A stretch of DNA of 64,000 nt from assembly GCF_000754815.1 (NCBI RefSeq), contig NZ_KN150747.1, forward strand, positions 1,581,908 to 1,645,907, in the 5' to 3' direction. The notes below the pieces were generated by a model, which ran no database searches, was not told the DNA's origin, and saw nothing but the letters and a program-made list of their open reading frames with translations. Of the stretch, positions 53,876-63,077 are shown piece by piece. The translations under genes were made by a program, and so were the position numbers. Within the stretch, counting starts at the first letter, position 1. Each line of letters starts with the position of its first letter. Source of the stretch: Yersinia ruckeri ATCC 29473 (GTDB taxonomy: Bacteria > Pseudomonadota > Gammaproteobacteria > Enterobacterales > Enterobacteriaceae).

Positions 53876-54346
53876 ATGAACGTTATCGAAGGTGTTGTTG
53901 CTACTCCTACTGCTCGTGTGGCGATTGCGATTGCGCGTTTTAACAACTTTATCAATGACAGTCTGCTGGAAGGTGCAATTGATGCCCTGAAGCGCATTGG
54001 CCAGGTTTCTGATGACAACATTACCGTAGTCTGGGTTCCTGGAGCCTATGAGTTGCCGTTGACTGCTAATGTGTTGGCAAAAACCAATCGTTATGATGCG
54101 GTTATCGCGCTGGGTACTGTCATCCGTGGGGGCACAGCGCACTTTGAGTTTGTTGCTGGTGAAGCAAGTTCTGGCTTGGCAAACGTCGCCATGAACAGCG
54201 ATATTCCTGTTGCTTTCGGTGTATTGACTACCGAAAGTATTGAGCAGGCTATTGAGCGCGCTGGTACTAAAGCGGGTAATAAAGGTGCAGAAGCTGCCCT
54301 TACCGCACTTGAAATGATTAATGTAATCAAAGCTATTAAAGGCTGA
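53876..54346 (+). CDS. ribE: 6,7-dimethyl-8-ribityllumazine synthase
   Basis: A 156-residue enzyme (also called RibH) that condenses the ribityl pyrimidine with dihydroxybutanone phosphate; it forms large capsids in the family. [24 protein letters not shown] and [13 protein letters not shown] are conserved. ATG 53876 is preferred over an upstream in-frame codon because GAGGA sits 7 bases before it. It follows ribD by 137 bases, with nusB 26 bases after. Confidence 0.97.
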   Translation: MNVIEGVVATPTARVAIAIARFNNFINDSLLEGAIDALKRIGQVSDDNITVVWVPGAYELPLTANVLAKTNRYDAVIALGTVIRGGTAHFEFVAGEASSGLANVAMNSDIPVAFGVLTTESIEQAIERAGTKAGNKGAEAALTALEMINVIKAIKG

Positions 54347-54371
54347 ATTTAGTTAAGTTAAGGGGAATTCC

Positions 54372-54788
54372 GTGAAACCTGCAGCTCGTCGCCGCGCTCG
54401 TGAGTGCGCTGTTCAAGCGATCTACTCTTGGCAGTTGTCTAAAAACGACATCGCTGATGTTGAATTACAGTTCCTGTCGGAGCAGGATGTCAAAGATGTA
54501 GACATCACCTATTTTCGCGAGCTGCTGTCTGGGGTTGCGGTTAATGTGACCGCTCTGGATGCATCGATGGCACCGTATCTTTCCCGCCAGCTCGAAGAAC
54601 TAGGTCAGGTTGAAAAAGCGATTCTGCGTCTTGCGATTTTTGAACTGAGCAAACGTGATGATGTCCCTTACAAAGTGGCAATCAATGAAGCGATCGAACT
54701 GGCCAAAATTTTCGGCGCAGAAGATAGCCATAAATTCGTGAACGGCGTACTGGATAAAGTTGCTCCAGTCGTACGCAAACGAAAGTAA
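54372..54788 (+). CDS. nusB: Transcription antitermination factor NusB
   Basis: A 138-residue all-helical RNA-binding protein that, with NusE, acts in rRNA antitermination. [22 protein letters not shown] and [15 protein letters not shown] are conserved. The start is GTG 54372, preceded by AAGGGGAA. One residue shorter than E. coli NusB. Confidence 0.97.
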   Translation: MKPAARRRARECAVQAIYSWQLSKNDIADVELQFLSEQDVKDVDITYFRELLSGVAVNVTALDASMAPYLSRQLEELGQVEKAILRLAIFELSKRDDVPYKVAINEAIELAKIFGAEDSHKFVNGVLDKVAPVVRKRK

Positions 54789-54802
54789 TCGCATTACATC
54801 AA

Positions 54803-54843
54803 CGATATAAATTAAGGTTGTATCTTGGTCTTGATTTATATCG
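54803..54843 (+). other. AT-rich inverted repeat between nusB and thiL
   Basis: CGATATAAAT (54803-54812) and its exact complement (54834-54843) with a 21-base loop fall in the nusB-thiL spacer. Function unknown; it might be an mRNA processing or attenuation hairpin within the operon. Confidence 0.4.
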
Positions 54844-54866
54844 GCTAACCTTTCTGGAATTGTATT

Positions 54867-55859
54867 ATGGCATGTGGCGAATTTGACCTCATTGCTCGCT
54901 ACTTTGACCGGTTCAGGAGCAACCGCCGGGACGTGGAGTTGGGCATTGGTGACGATTGTGCGTTGCTGACAGTGGGTGAAAAACAACTGTTGGCTATCAG
55001 CACCGACACTTTGGTATCCGGCATTCATTTCTTACCGGATATTGATCCGGCAGACTTGGGCTACAAAGCCTTAGCCGTAAACCTCAGCGATTTGGCTGCG
55101 ATGGGTGCAGACCCTGCTTGGCTCTCCTTGGCACTAACCCTCCCTGAAGTGAATGAACCTTGGCTACAAGCGTTCAGCGACAGTCTGTTCGACCAACTCA
55201 ATTACTATGGAATGCAGCTGATAGGTGGTGATACTACGAGCGGCCCGTTGAGTCTGACGCTGACGATTCAAGGACTGATCCCCGTTGGCCGCGCATTAAC
55301 CCGTGCTGGTGCGAGAATTGGTGACTGGATTTATGTCAGTGGAACTTTGGGTGATAGCGCGGCAGGTCTGGCTATTTTGCAAAACCAATTGCGAGTAGAA
55401 GATACCAAAGAGCGGGCTGAATTAATCAATCGTCATTTACGACCTCAACCGCGAGTGCTTCAAGGCCAGGCGCTACGAGACTTAGCCAATTCAGCCATTG
55501 ATATTTCTGATGGGTTGATTTCCGATCTGCAACATATTCTGAAAGCCAGTCACTGCGGAGCTCGCATTGAACTGGATGCTTTACCTTATTCAGATGCGCT
55601 AAAGAATAATGTTGAACCTGAACAGGCTCTAGCCTGGGCTTTAAGTGGCGGTGAAGACTATGAGTTGTGCTTTACCGTTCCTGAAATCAATCGTGGTGCG
55701 CTTGATGTGGCACTTAGCCACGCCGGAGCAGGCTATACATGTATCGGTCAGATTGCTCCTGTATCGGAAGGAATAAAATTCATCCGTAACCGCAAATCAG
55801 TAGATATTGATTTACGTGGCTTTGATCATTTCGCCCCTGCCGGGGCTACCTATGGATGA
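54867..55859 (+). CDS. thiL: Thiamine-monophosphate kinase
   Basis: A 330-residue AIR synthase-fold kinase making thiamine pyrophosphate from thiamine phosphate. GIGDDCALL (about 26-34), [24 protein letters not shown] and IGGDTTSG are the family metal and ATP motifs. E. coli ThiL is 325 aa and also follows nusB. The C-terminus overlaps pgpA by 8 bases. Confidence 0.97.
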   Translation: MACGEFDLIARYFDRFRSNRRDVELGIGDDCALLTVGEKQLLAISTDTLVSGIHFLPDIDPADLGYKALAVNLSDLAAMGADPAWLSLALTLPEVNEPWLQAFSDSLFDQLNYYGMQLIGGDTTSGPLSLTLTIQGLIPVGRALTRAGARIGDWIYVSGTLGDSAAGLAILQNQLRVEDTKERAELINRHLRPQPRVLQGQALRDLANSAIDISDGLISDLQHILKASHCGARIELDALPYSDALKNNVEPEQALAWALSGGEDYELCFTVPEINRGALDVALSHAGAGYTCIGQIAPVSEGIKFIRNRKSVDIDLRGFDHFAPAGATYG

Positions 55860-56349
55860 AGCCAAAAAACGTCTACGCCTGAGTAATCCCTGGCATCTGC
55901 TGGCAACTGGCTTTGGCAGTGGATTATCACCCTGGGCACCGGGAACCATGGGATCAATCGCCGCCATTCCATTATGGTTACTCTTGATCCAACTGCCCTG
56001 GCAGCTTTACTCCCTGTCTGTGATGTTTAGCATCTGTATCGGTGTCTATATTTGCCACCGAACAGCTAAGGATATGCAAGTCCACGATCACGGCAGTATT
56101 GTCTGGGATGAATTCGTTGGCATGTGGATAACTCTAATGGCCTTGCCAGTAAATGATTGGCAATGGGTATTAGCCGGGTTTGTTATTTTCCGCATACTCG
56201 ATATCTGGAAACCTTGGCCTATTCGCTGGTTTGACCGAAATGTCCACGGCGGCATGGGGATTATGGTCGATGATATTATTGCTGGCGTGGTTGCTGCGGC
56301 GGTGATTTATGGGGTGGGGCATCACTGGCCTTTGGCACTCTTCGGTTAA
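55852..56349 (+). CDS. pgpA: Phosphatidylglycerophosphatase A
   Basis: A 165-residue inner-membrane phosphatase that makes phosphatidylglycerol from its phosphate. [41 protein letters not shown] and [14 protein letters not shown] are family hallmarks. ATG 55852 overlaps the thiL stop by 8 bases, the usual coupling. It is slightly shorter at the N-terminus than E. coli PgpA. The palindromic repeat A starts 91 bases past its stop. Confidence 0.96.
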   Translation: MDEAKKRLRLSNPWHLLATGFGSGLSPWAPGTMGSIAAIPLWLLLIQLPWQLYSLSVMFSICIGVYICHRTAKDMQVHDHGSIVWDEFVGMWITLMALPVNDWQWVLAGFVIFRILDIWKPWPIRWFDRNVHGGMGIMVDDIIAGVVAAAVIYGVGHHWPLALFG

Positions 56350-56440
56350 CCCTTCATCTTTCACGCCACACCTGCGTTGGCTGCCTTCACGCCCACGGTC
56401 ACGGTTATTCAGTTGCCGACGCAGAATTAACTCAGACTCA

Positions 56441-56603
56441 GACTGCTAACAAACCTCGAATCAGTGATCCTGGGTGGAGAAGACAGGCAGAGAGTCAAGT
56501 GTCCGCGCCAGGAATGGCGCGGAACGAGCCGACAAGGACGTATTCACGGCGTCTTGACGATCTGCCTGTTTTCGCCGCTGCGAGCACTTTGTCATTAACC
56601 TCA
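56441..56603 (+). repeat. Palindromic intergenic repeat, copy A (YPAL-like)
   Basis: About 163 bases that recur in inverted orientation at 61644-61807. Exact shared runs include 56540-56566 and 56580-56603. It is internally palindromic: TCCGCGCC (56502-56509) pairs with GGCGCGGA (56516-56523), and an outer arm around 56481-56499 pairs with 56552-56570. Size, palindromy and host resemble the YPAL miniature elements of yersiniae. It ends one base before the dxs stop codon. Confidence 0.75.
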
Positions 56604-56604
56604 A

Positions 56605-58464
56605 TCAACGTAATCGTTCTTCTATTTCTTTCTGGATTCCTGCGGCACTTAAACCAAACTCGGCACGCATCTCGTCTTGTTCGCCCTGCGGAATAAATTG
56701 ATCAGGCAAACCGATGTTTAACACATCAACCCGCAGGCATTTCGCTGCCAGTAATTCGTTCACGCCACTACCTGCACCGCCCATAATTGCATTTTCTTCC
56801 AGAGTAACCAGAAGACGGTGACTGGCAGCCATAGATAATACCAGCGCTTCATCTAATGGTTTGATAAAGCGCATATCTACCAGTGTGGCATTTAGATTTT
56901 CGGCAACCTGACGTGCTTCGGATAGCAGTGTACCAAAACACAGAATCGCGATTTTTTCGCCCTGACGACGGACAATACCTCGACCAATAGTCAGTTGCTG
57001 TAACGGTTCCAACGTGGTGCCAGTACCATTACCGCGAGGATAGCGAACTGCCGCCGGACCATGATAGTGATAACCGGTGAACAACATTTGGCGACATTCG
57101 TTTTCGTCACTTGGAGCCATTATTACCATGTTAGGGATGCAGCGCATAAATGATAAATCGAAGGCTCCCTGATGAGTCTGACCATCGGCACCGACAATAC
57201 CACCACGATCGATGGCGAATAAAACCGATAAGTTTGGAATGGCAACGTCATGAATGAGCTGATCATAAGCTCGTTGCAGGAAGGTTGAATAGATCGCTAC
57301 CACCGGTTTGTAACCACCGATAGCTAAACCGGCGGCGAAGGTCACTGCGTGTTGCTCGGCAATAGCGACATCGAAATATTGCCGTGGATATTCTCGTGAG
57401 AAGCGTACCATGCCAGAACCTTCGCGCATTGCAGGTGTAACGGCCATGAGTTGGCTATCTTTTGCTGCAGTTTCACACAGCCAATCACCGAAGATTTTGG
57501 AGTATGTCGGCAGATCGCTTTTACTTTTTGGCAATGTGCCTAGCGCGGGATCAAATTTGGGAACGGCATGCCAGCCGATGGGATCTTTTTCAGCCGGAGC
57601 ATAGCCTTTGCCCTTTTTGGTCATGATATGCAGTAACTGCGGGCCTTTCAGGCTACGCATATTCTTCAGCGTTTGGGTCAGCGCCTGTACGTCATGTCCA
57701 TCAACCGGGCCGATATAATTAAAGCCCAGCTCTTCAAATAGTGTACCTGGTACTACCATGCCTTTCAGATGTTCTTCGGTACGTTTGAGCAACTCTTTGA
57801 TTGGTGGCAGGCCAGAGAAGGCTTTTTTTCCACCTTCGCGCAGTGTGGAATACAGTTTTCCAGATAACAATTGCGCCAGATGGTTATTTAACGCACCCAC
57901 GTTTTCAGAGATCGACATCTCATTATCATTGAGTACCACCAACATATCCGGATTGATATCACCAGCGTGGTTCATGGCTTCAAATGCCATCCCTGCGGTG
58001 ATTGCACCGTCGCCAATGACACACACGGTGCGACGCCCCTTACCTTCGCGTTCGGCGGCTACTGCCATGCCCAGACCGGCGCTGATAGAGGTAGAAGAGT
58101 GGCCGACTGACAGCACATCAAATTCACTTTCATCACGCCAAGGGAAAGGGTGCAACCCCCCTTTTTGGCGGATAGTGGCAATCTTATCTCGTCGCCCGGT
58201 AAGAATTTTATGTGGATATGCCTGATGGCCGACGTCCCACACCAGATGATCGAAGGGGGTGTTATAGACGTAATGCAAGGCTACGGTCAGTTCTACCGTT
58301 CCAAGTCCTGACGCAAAGTGACCGCTGGAACGACTAACCGAGTCGAGTAAGTATTGTCGGAGTTCATCGCACAACTTTGGTAGGCTTTCTTTTGGCAATA
58401 AACGCAGTTCCTCGGGGTTCTCCGCAAGTGCCAGTGTCGGGTATTTGGCTATATCAAGACTCAT
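56605..58464 (-). CDS. dxs: 1-deoxy-D-xylulose-5-phosphate synthase
   Basis: A 619-residue thiamine pyrophosphate enzyme that joins pyruvate and glyceraldehyde 3-phosphate, the first step of the MEP isoprenoid route. The TPP motif starts at [19 protein letters not shown] and ends with [21 protein letters not shown] and the catalytic [11 protein letters not shown] are conserved. Length is close to E. coli Dxs (620 aa). It follows ispA by 146 bases on the same strand, as in E. coli. Confidence 0.98.
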   Translation of the reverse strand: MSLDIAKYPTLALAENPEELRLLPKESLPKLCDELRQYLLDSVSRSSGHFASGLGTVELTVALHYVYNTPFDHLVWDVGHQAYPHKILTGRRDKIATIRQKGGLHPFPWRDESEFDVLSVGHSSTSISAGLGMAVAAEREGKGRRTVCVIGDGAITAGMAFEAMNHAGDINPDMLVVLNDNEMSISENVGALNNHLAQLLSGKLYSTLREGGKKAFSGLPPIKELLKRTEEHLKGMVVPGTLFEELGFNYIGPVDGHDVQALTQTLKNMRSLKGPQLLHIMTKKGKGYAPAEKDPIGWHAVPKFDPALGTLPKSKSDLPTYSKIFGDWLCETAAKDSQLMAVTPAMREGSGMVRFSREYPRQYFDVAIAEQHAVTFAAGLAIGGYKPVVAIYSTFLQRAYDQLIHDVAIPNLSVLFAIDRGGIVGADGQTHQGAFDLSFMRCIPNMVIMAPSDENECRQMLFTGYHYHGPAAVRYPRGNGTGTTLEPLQQLTIGRGIVRRQGEKIAILCFGTLLSEARQVAENLNATLVDMRFIKPLDEALVLSMAASHRLLVTLEENAIMGGAGSGVNELLAAKCLRVDVLNIGLPDQFIPQGEQDEMRAEFGLSAAGIQKEIEERLR

Positions 58465-58610
58465 TCGATGCTCATATCAGAGGTGTTTACGTAGGCTACT
58501 GTATTTGCCATGTTGGGCAGGCAGTGCCGGTTTCAGGAATCACCTGAGCACCGGTGCGCTGGTTGCAGATAAACATTCTGCATGGGTAATGCCTACTGGA
58601 TTAATTGTTT

Positions 58611-59549
58611 CTAATTATCGCGTTCAATTATAAAACTGGCTAGCGCTCGCAATGATGTGGTGTCATAGGATTGTTCGGCCAGAGTATCCAGCGCAGCCAA
58701 GGCTTCCTGATATAAATCCCAGGCTTTGGTTTGAGCGGCCTCAAGGCCCAGCAGTGCCGGATAAGTACTTTTACCCAATTGCTGATCGGCTCCCTGACGT
58801 TTACCTATTTTGGCGGTATCCCCAATCACATCTAAAATATCGTCCTGTACCTGGAAGGCCAGACCAATGGCATTGGCATAGCGATCCAGTTGTGGCATAG
58901 CCAGATGGCCAGCAGTACCGGCGGTCAATGCAGCCATACGTACTGCGGTGCGGATCAGCGCACCGGTTTTATGACGATGAATTTTCTCAAGTTCTGTCAG
59001 TGAAATCTGGCGCTCTTCTGCTGCCAAATCCAGCGCCTGACCGCCACACATCCCAGCAACGCCGCTGGCGGTGGCCAATTCAGACAACATACTTATCCGA
59101 TCTTGCAGGGTAACATCAGGCATGGGCGCGTCGGCCAGAATGCTAAACGCCAGTGTTTGCAAGGCGTCACCGGCCAGAATGGCATTGGCTTCACCAAACT
59201 TGATATGGCAGGTTGGTTGGCCGCGCCGCAGATCATCGTTGTCCATTGCCGGTAAATCATCATGCATTAACGAATAGGCATGAATACATTCTACCGCCGC
59301 TGCTGGTGCATCCAATGTGGCTAACGGAACGCCAAACATCTGGCCGGTTGCGTAGACCAGGTACGGGCGCAGTCGTTTGCCACCCAACAAGGTGCCATAA
59401 CGCATGGCCTGCACCAGATCGCTATGGTTAAACGGCAGCGGGGCGATAAAACTTAGCAACGCGTTATTGGCGCGTTGTTGATAGACAGCAAGCTGTTGAT
59501 TGAATAAAACCGGTTCGCCCATATTCATCTGTGTATTTGGTGTAGACAT
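58611..59549 (-). CDS. ispA: Farnesyl diphosphate synthase
   Basis: A 312-residue prenyltransferase that makes farnesyl diphosphate from IPP and DMAPP. The first aspartate-rich motif is DDLPAMDNDD (97-106), the second QVQDDILD in the C-terminal half; LLGGKRLRP (54-62) is also present. The ATG is one base after the xseB stop, so they are coupled. It is about 13 residues longer at the N-terminus than E. coli IspA; internal ATGs at residues 8 and 10 are possible starts. Confidence 0.96.
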   Translation of the reverse strand: MSTPNTQMNMGEPVLFNQQLAVYQQRANNALLSFIAPLPFNHSDLVQAMRYGTLLGGKRLRPYLVYATGQMFGVPLATLDAPAAAVECIHAYSLMHDDLPAMDNDDLRRGQPTCHIKFGEANAILAGDALQTLAFSILADAPMPDVTLQDRISMLSELATASGVAGMCGGQALDLAAEERQISLTELEKIHRHKTGALIRTAVRMAALTAGTAGHLAMPQLDRYANAIGLAFQVQDDILDVIGDTAKIGKRQGADQQLGKSTYPALLGLEAAQTKAWDLYQEALAALDTLAEQSYDTTSLRALASFIIERDN

Positions 59550-59550
59550 A

Positions 59551-59832
59551 CTATTCGTTATCCGACGTGAAAGTCGTCAGCGGCGCATCGGCGTCATCGC
59601 TGAGTAAAATTTGAACTCGTTGTTCCGCCTGCAACAGGGTTTGCTGGCCTTGCCGGGCTAATTGTATACCGCGTTCGAATTCGGTTAATGCTTCTTCCAG
59701 CGGTAATTCACCTGACTCCAGGCGGGTAACAATCTGCTCCAGTTCACTGAGTGAAGATTCGAAACTGGAGCTGTTATTTTCGGTTATGTCTTGCTTGACC
59801 GTCGTTTTTTCTGATGCGGATTTTCTAGGCAT
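59551..59832 (-). CDS. xseB: Exodeoxyribonuclease VII small subunit
   Basis: A 93-residue helical protein with [33 protein letters not shown]-type heptads, the family signature, and an unusually polar, lysine/threonine-rich N-terminal tail. It forms exonuclease VII with XseA (not in the window). It is the first gene of xseB-ispA-dxs and is divergent from thiI. Confidence 0.95.
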   Translation of the reverse strand: MPRKSASEKTTVKQDITENNSSSFESSLSELEQIVTRLESGELPLEEALTEFERGIQLARQGQQTLLQAEQRVQILLSDDADAPLTTFTSDNE

Positions 59833-60153
59833 ATTTTATTTTCAACGTTAAGTTGGCGTCAGTGGCCTATCTGGCCGCATTCGGTTTCTGGCTATTGTAA
59901 CGAATAATGCCGAGCAAATCGTGACGTTTGCGTCGGGTTTTCTTAAGGCAGAGATCATCGATATGGTGATATACTCCGCTCCTTGAATATTATGGGTAAA
60001 GCAGACCGCCCGGAGTTGGCCTTACCGATAACATCGTCCATTTACTCAGTGACTGGCTATTTACCGCTGCGTCGTCCGGTCATTCCGACTCCACAGCATT
60101 GTTCCATCAATAGCTATCTAATCACTCATCATACTAGACAACTAAAGACCGCC

Positions 60154-61602
60154 ATGAAGTTTATCATTAAATTGTTCCCAGAAATCACCATCAAGAGTCA
60201 AACTGTGCGTTTGCGCTTCATTAAGATTCTTACGACTAACATTCGCAACGTGCTAAAACACCTTGATGACTCATTGGCCGTCGTTCGGCATTGGGATCAT
60301 ATTGAAGTTCGCACCAAAGATGAGAATCTTGGCCCTGCTATTTGTGATGCTCTGAGCCGGATCCCTGGGATCCATCATATTCTTGAAGTGGAAGATCGTA
60401 GCTATACTGATTTGCATGATATTTTCGAGCAAACGTTGGACACCTATCGCGATACTTTAGTCGGAAAAACTTTCTGTGTACGTGTAAAACGTCGTGGGAA
60501 ACATGAGTTCAGTTCCGGCGAAGCAGAACGTTATGTCGGTGGTGGCCTGAACCAACACATTGAAACGGCTAAAGTCAAATTGACTGCGCCGCAGGTGACG
60601 GTGAATCTGGAGATCGATCAGGACAAGCTGGTGCTGGTTAAAGCGCGTTATGAAGGTTTGGGCGGTTTCCCTATTGGCACGCAAGAAGATGTATTATCAC
60701 TGATTTCTGGTGGTTTTGATTCCGGTGTTTCCAGTTATATGCTGATGCGTCGTGGTTGTCGGGTACATTATTGTTTCTTCAATCTGGGCGGTTCTGCCCA
60801 TGAAATTGGCGTTAAGCAGGTCGCTCATTATCTGTGGAACCGTTTTGGTCGCTCCCACAAGGTACGTTTTGTCGCGATTGATTTTGAGCCAGTGGTCGGC
60901 GAAATTCTGGAAAAAGTCGAAGATGGCCAGATGGGCGTGGTATTGAAGCGCATGATGGTGCGAGCGGCCTCTCAGATTGCAGAACGCTATGGCGTGCAGG
61001 CATTGGTCACCGGTGAAGCGCTGGGGCAGGTTTCCAGCCAGACATTGACCAACTTGCGTTTGATCGATAATGCCTCTGATACTCTGATTCTGCGTCCGCT
61101 GATTTCTCACGATAAAGAGCACATCATCAATCTGGCCCGTGAGATTGGCACTGAAGATTTTGCTAAAACCATGCCGGAATATTGTGGTGTGATTTCAAAA
61201 AGCCCAACGGTTAAAGCGATAAAAGCCAAAATTGAGGAAGAAGAGTCCCACTTTGACTTCTCGATTCTGGATCGCGTAGTCAGTGAAGCAACCAATGTGG
61301 ATATTCGCCAAATTGCCGAACAAAGCCGCGAACAATTGGTGGAAGTTGAAACCGTTGCCGAACTGGCTGACAGCGATATCGTGCTGGATATTCGCGCGCC
61401 GGACGAGCAGGAAGAAAAGCCACTGAATCTGGAGCGGGTTGAAGTCCGCGCATTGCCGTTCTATAAGCTGAGTACTCAGTTTGGCGATTTGGATCAGAGC
61501 AAAACCTATTTGCTGTATTGCGAGCGTGGTGTAATGAGCCGTCTTCAGGCGTTATATCTACGCGAGCAGGGCTATCACAATGTGAAAGTTTACCGACCAT
61601 AA
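60154..61602 (+). CDS. thiI: tRNA 4-thiouridine synthetase / sulfur carrier ThiI
   Basis: A 482-residue enzyme, E. coli length. N-terminal THUMP region, PP-loop SGGFDSG for adenylation, C344 in the MPEYCG segment, and a C-terminal rhodanese domain with persulfide C456 in YCERGVMS. It makes s4U in tRNA and supplies sulfur for thiazole. ATG 60154 gives the standard [15 protein letters not shown] start; the frame is open 171 bases further upstream but not conserved. Confidence 0.97.
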   Translation: MKFIIKLFPEITIKSQTVRLRFIKILTTNIRNVLKHLDDSLAVVRHWDHIEVRTKDENLGPAICDALSRIPGIHHILEVEDRSYTDLHDIFEQTLDTYRDTLVGKTFCVRVKRRGKHEFSSGEAERYVGGGLNQHIETAKVKLTAPQVTVNLEIDQDKLVLVKARYEGLGGFPIGTQEDVLSLISGGFDSGVSSYMLMRRGCRVHYCFFNLGGSAHEIGVKQVAHYLWNRFGRSHKVRFVAIDFEPVVGEILEKVEDGQMGVVLKRMMVRAASQIAERYGVQALVTGEALGQVSSQTLTNLRLIDNASDTLILRPLISHDKEHIINLAREIGTEDFAKTMPEYCGVISKSPTVKAIKAKIEEEESHFDFSILDRVVSEATNVDIRQIAEQSREQLVEVETVAELADSDIVLDIRAPDEQEEKPLNLERVEVRALPFYKLSTQFGDLDQSKTYLLYCERGVMSRLQALYLREQGYHNVKVYRP

Positions 61603-61621
61603 TTTTGGCGGTATTCAGAGG

Positions 61622-61647
61622 CTCAAGGGCGCTTATGCGCTCTTGAG
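61622..61647 (+). terminator. Stem-loop after thiI
   Basis: An 11-bp stem (61622-61632 with 61637-61647, one G-T pair) and a TTAT loop 20 bases past thiI. No T run; its 3' arm merges into repeat copy B. Confidence 0.5.
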
Positions 61648-61807
61648 GTTAATGACAAAGTGCTCGCCGCGATGAAAACCGGCAGATCGTCAAGACGCCG
61701 TGAATACCTCCTTGTCGGCTCGCCCCACGCCATTCCTGGCGCGGACGCTTCACTCTTCACCCTGTTTTCCCCACCAGAGATCGCTGGATCGAGGTTTGTC
61801 AGCAGCC
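61644..61807 (-). repeat. Palindromic intergenic repeat, copy B (YPAL-like, inverted)
   Basis: The reverse complement of this 164-base stretch matches copy A (56441-56603) across its length, with identical runs of 24-27 bases. It lies between converging thiI and the PgtA-like gene and ends 23 bases before that gene's stop. Together with copy A it brackets dxs, ispA, xseB and thiI as inverted repeats. Confidence 0.75.
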
Positions 61808-61829
61808 TGCCTTTGGTGTTTTCATATAA

Positions 61830-63077
61830 CTAATAACGATAATCTTTTTTATCGATACCGTATTTTTTCATCCGCAAATAGAGTTTCTTGCGTGGTACCT
61901 GCAGATATTCCGCGACATCGTTAATTCGACCCTGATGAATATTCAGTGCTTCGTTAATAATCTTTAGCTCATATTGATCAATTCGTTCATCCAATGGGCC
62001 ACCATCCGATTCAGTAGTGAATGCCATGGTATTTTCTGTGAGCGGCATGACGCCGACGGCAAATAACTCAGCAGCATTTAATAATTCACGAATATTGCCT
62101 GGCCACGGGCGGCGACATAGGCTTTTGACAAAGGCTTCAGTCAATTGCGGCTGTTGGCGATTCAGGCGGTTACAGGCATTTTCCAGATAATGACGGAATA
62201 ATACTTCAATGTCGCCGGGGCGTTTGGCCAGCGGCAGACACTCGATCTGGCTCAAGGAAAAGCGGTAATACAGTTCAGGAACCAGTAATTGTTGCGCGGC
62301 CAGCTGTGTTGGTAGTGATTGGCTGAGAGCAATCAACCGGAACTGGCACTCTTCTGGGTTTTGCCGGTGTGCCAGCGTGCGCTGCTGTTGGCTATTAAGT
62401 TGTTCGATATTTTTAATGACCAGCGTGCCGCACTGAACCTGGTTTATTCCGCGATCCAGATCAAAATTTTTGTCACTACTGGGATCGAGGATCACCAACG
62501 GCTTATCCCGGCGTGGACTCAGTTGGTGCAAATAACGAGCAGCCAGAGAGCGACCCGTTCCCAGCTCGCCATAGAAAAATACCGGCACATTGACATCTGC
62601 CAGCATCTGTAACCGTTCACGTAGCTGCCGCACCCAACCGCTGTTTCCCAGTAAATGTTCGCTAAGTTGTTCCCGCTGCCAATGACGCCGGATAATCAGG
62701 GCTTTTCTGTCGGCCAATGCTTGTTGAACACATTGCAGCAATTTTTCTGGATTAACCGGTTTTTCCAGAAAATCGTAGGCGCCTTTTTTCACGGCTTCAA
62801 CCGCCATCGGCACATCGCCGTGGCCGGAGATCAGTAAGACAGGTAAATGACGATCCCTGGCTAGCAAGATTTCCAGCAAGGCCATACCCGACAGATTCGG
62901 CATGCAAACATCGCTGATAACCATGCCTTGCCAATCGGTGGTTATCAATTCAGCAGCGGCTTGTGGTGAGTTGTAGGGAACCACCTGATAGCCTTCCTGC
63001 GTGAGAATTTGGCAATAGGCTTCCAGCACATCGATATCATCATCGATCAATAAAATTTGCTGCTCATTGGTTAGCAT
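61830..63077 (-). CDS. pgtA: PgtA-like response regulator with atypical AAA+ domain
   Basis: A 415-residue protein, the length of Salmonella PgtA. Receiver domain with D12-D14 cluster, phosphoacceptor D56, S84 and K106; then an NtrC-like AAA+ domain with Walker A GELGTGRS (170-177); then a FIS-type helix-turn-helix at the C-terminus. The GAFTGA loop is missing and the Walker B region reads GTLVIKNIEQ without the acidic pair, so a sigma-54 activator role is unlikely. ATG 63077 has GGAG 8 bases upstream. It overlaps the kinase gene by 14 bases. Confidence 0.8.
   Translation of the reverse strand: MLTNEQQILLIDDDIDVLEAYCQILTQEGYQVVPYNSPQAAAELITTDWQGMVISDVCMPNLSGMALLEILLARDRHLPVLLISGHGDVPMAVEAVKKGAYDFLEKPVNPEKLLQCVQQALADRKALIIRRHWQREQLSEHLLGNSGWVRQLRERLQMLADVNVPVFFYGELGTGRSLAARYLHQLSPRRDKPLVILDPSSDKNFDLDRGINQVQCGTLVIKNIEQLNSQQQRTLAHRQNPEECQFRLIALSQSLPTQLAAQQLLVPELYYRFSLSQIECLPLAKRPGDIEVLFRHYLENACNRLNRQQPQLTEAFVKSLCRRPWPGNIRELLNAAELFAVGVMPLTENTMAFTTESDGGPLDERIDQYELKIINEALNIHQGRINDVAEYLQVPRKKLYLRMKKYGIDKKDYRY

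Noticed and set aside
59983-60153. A 57-residue N-terminal extension of thiI
   Set aside because: The conserved family start is the ATG at 60154, and the resulting length equals E. coli ThiI.
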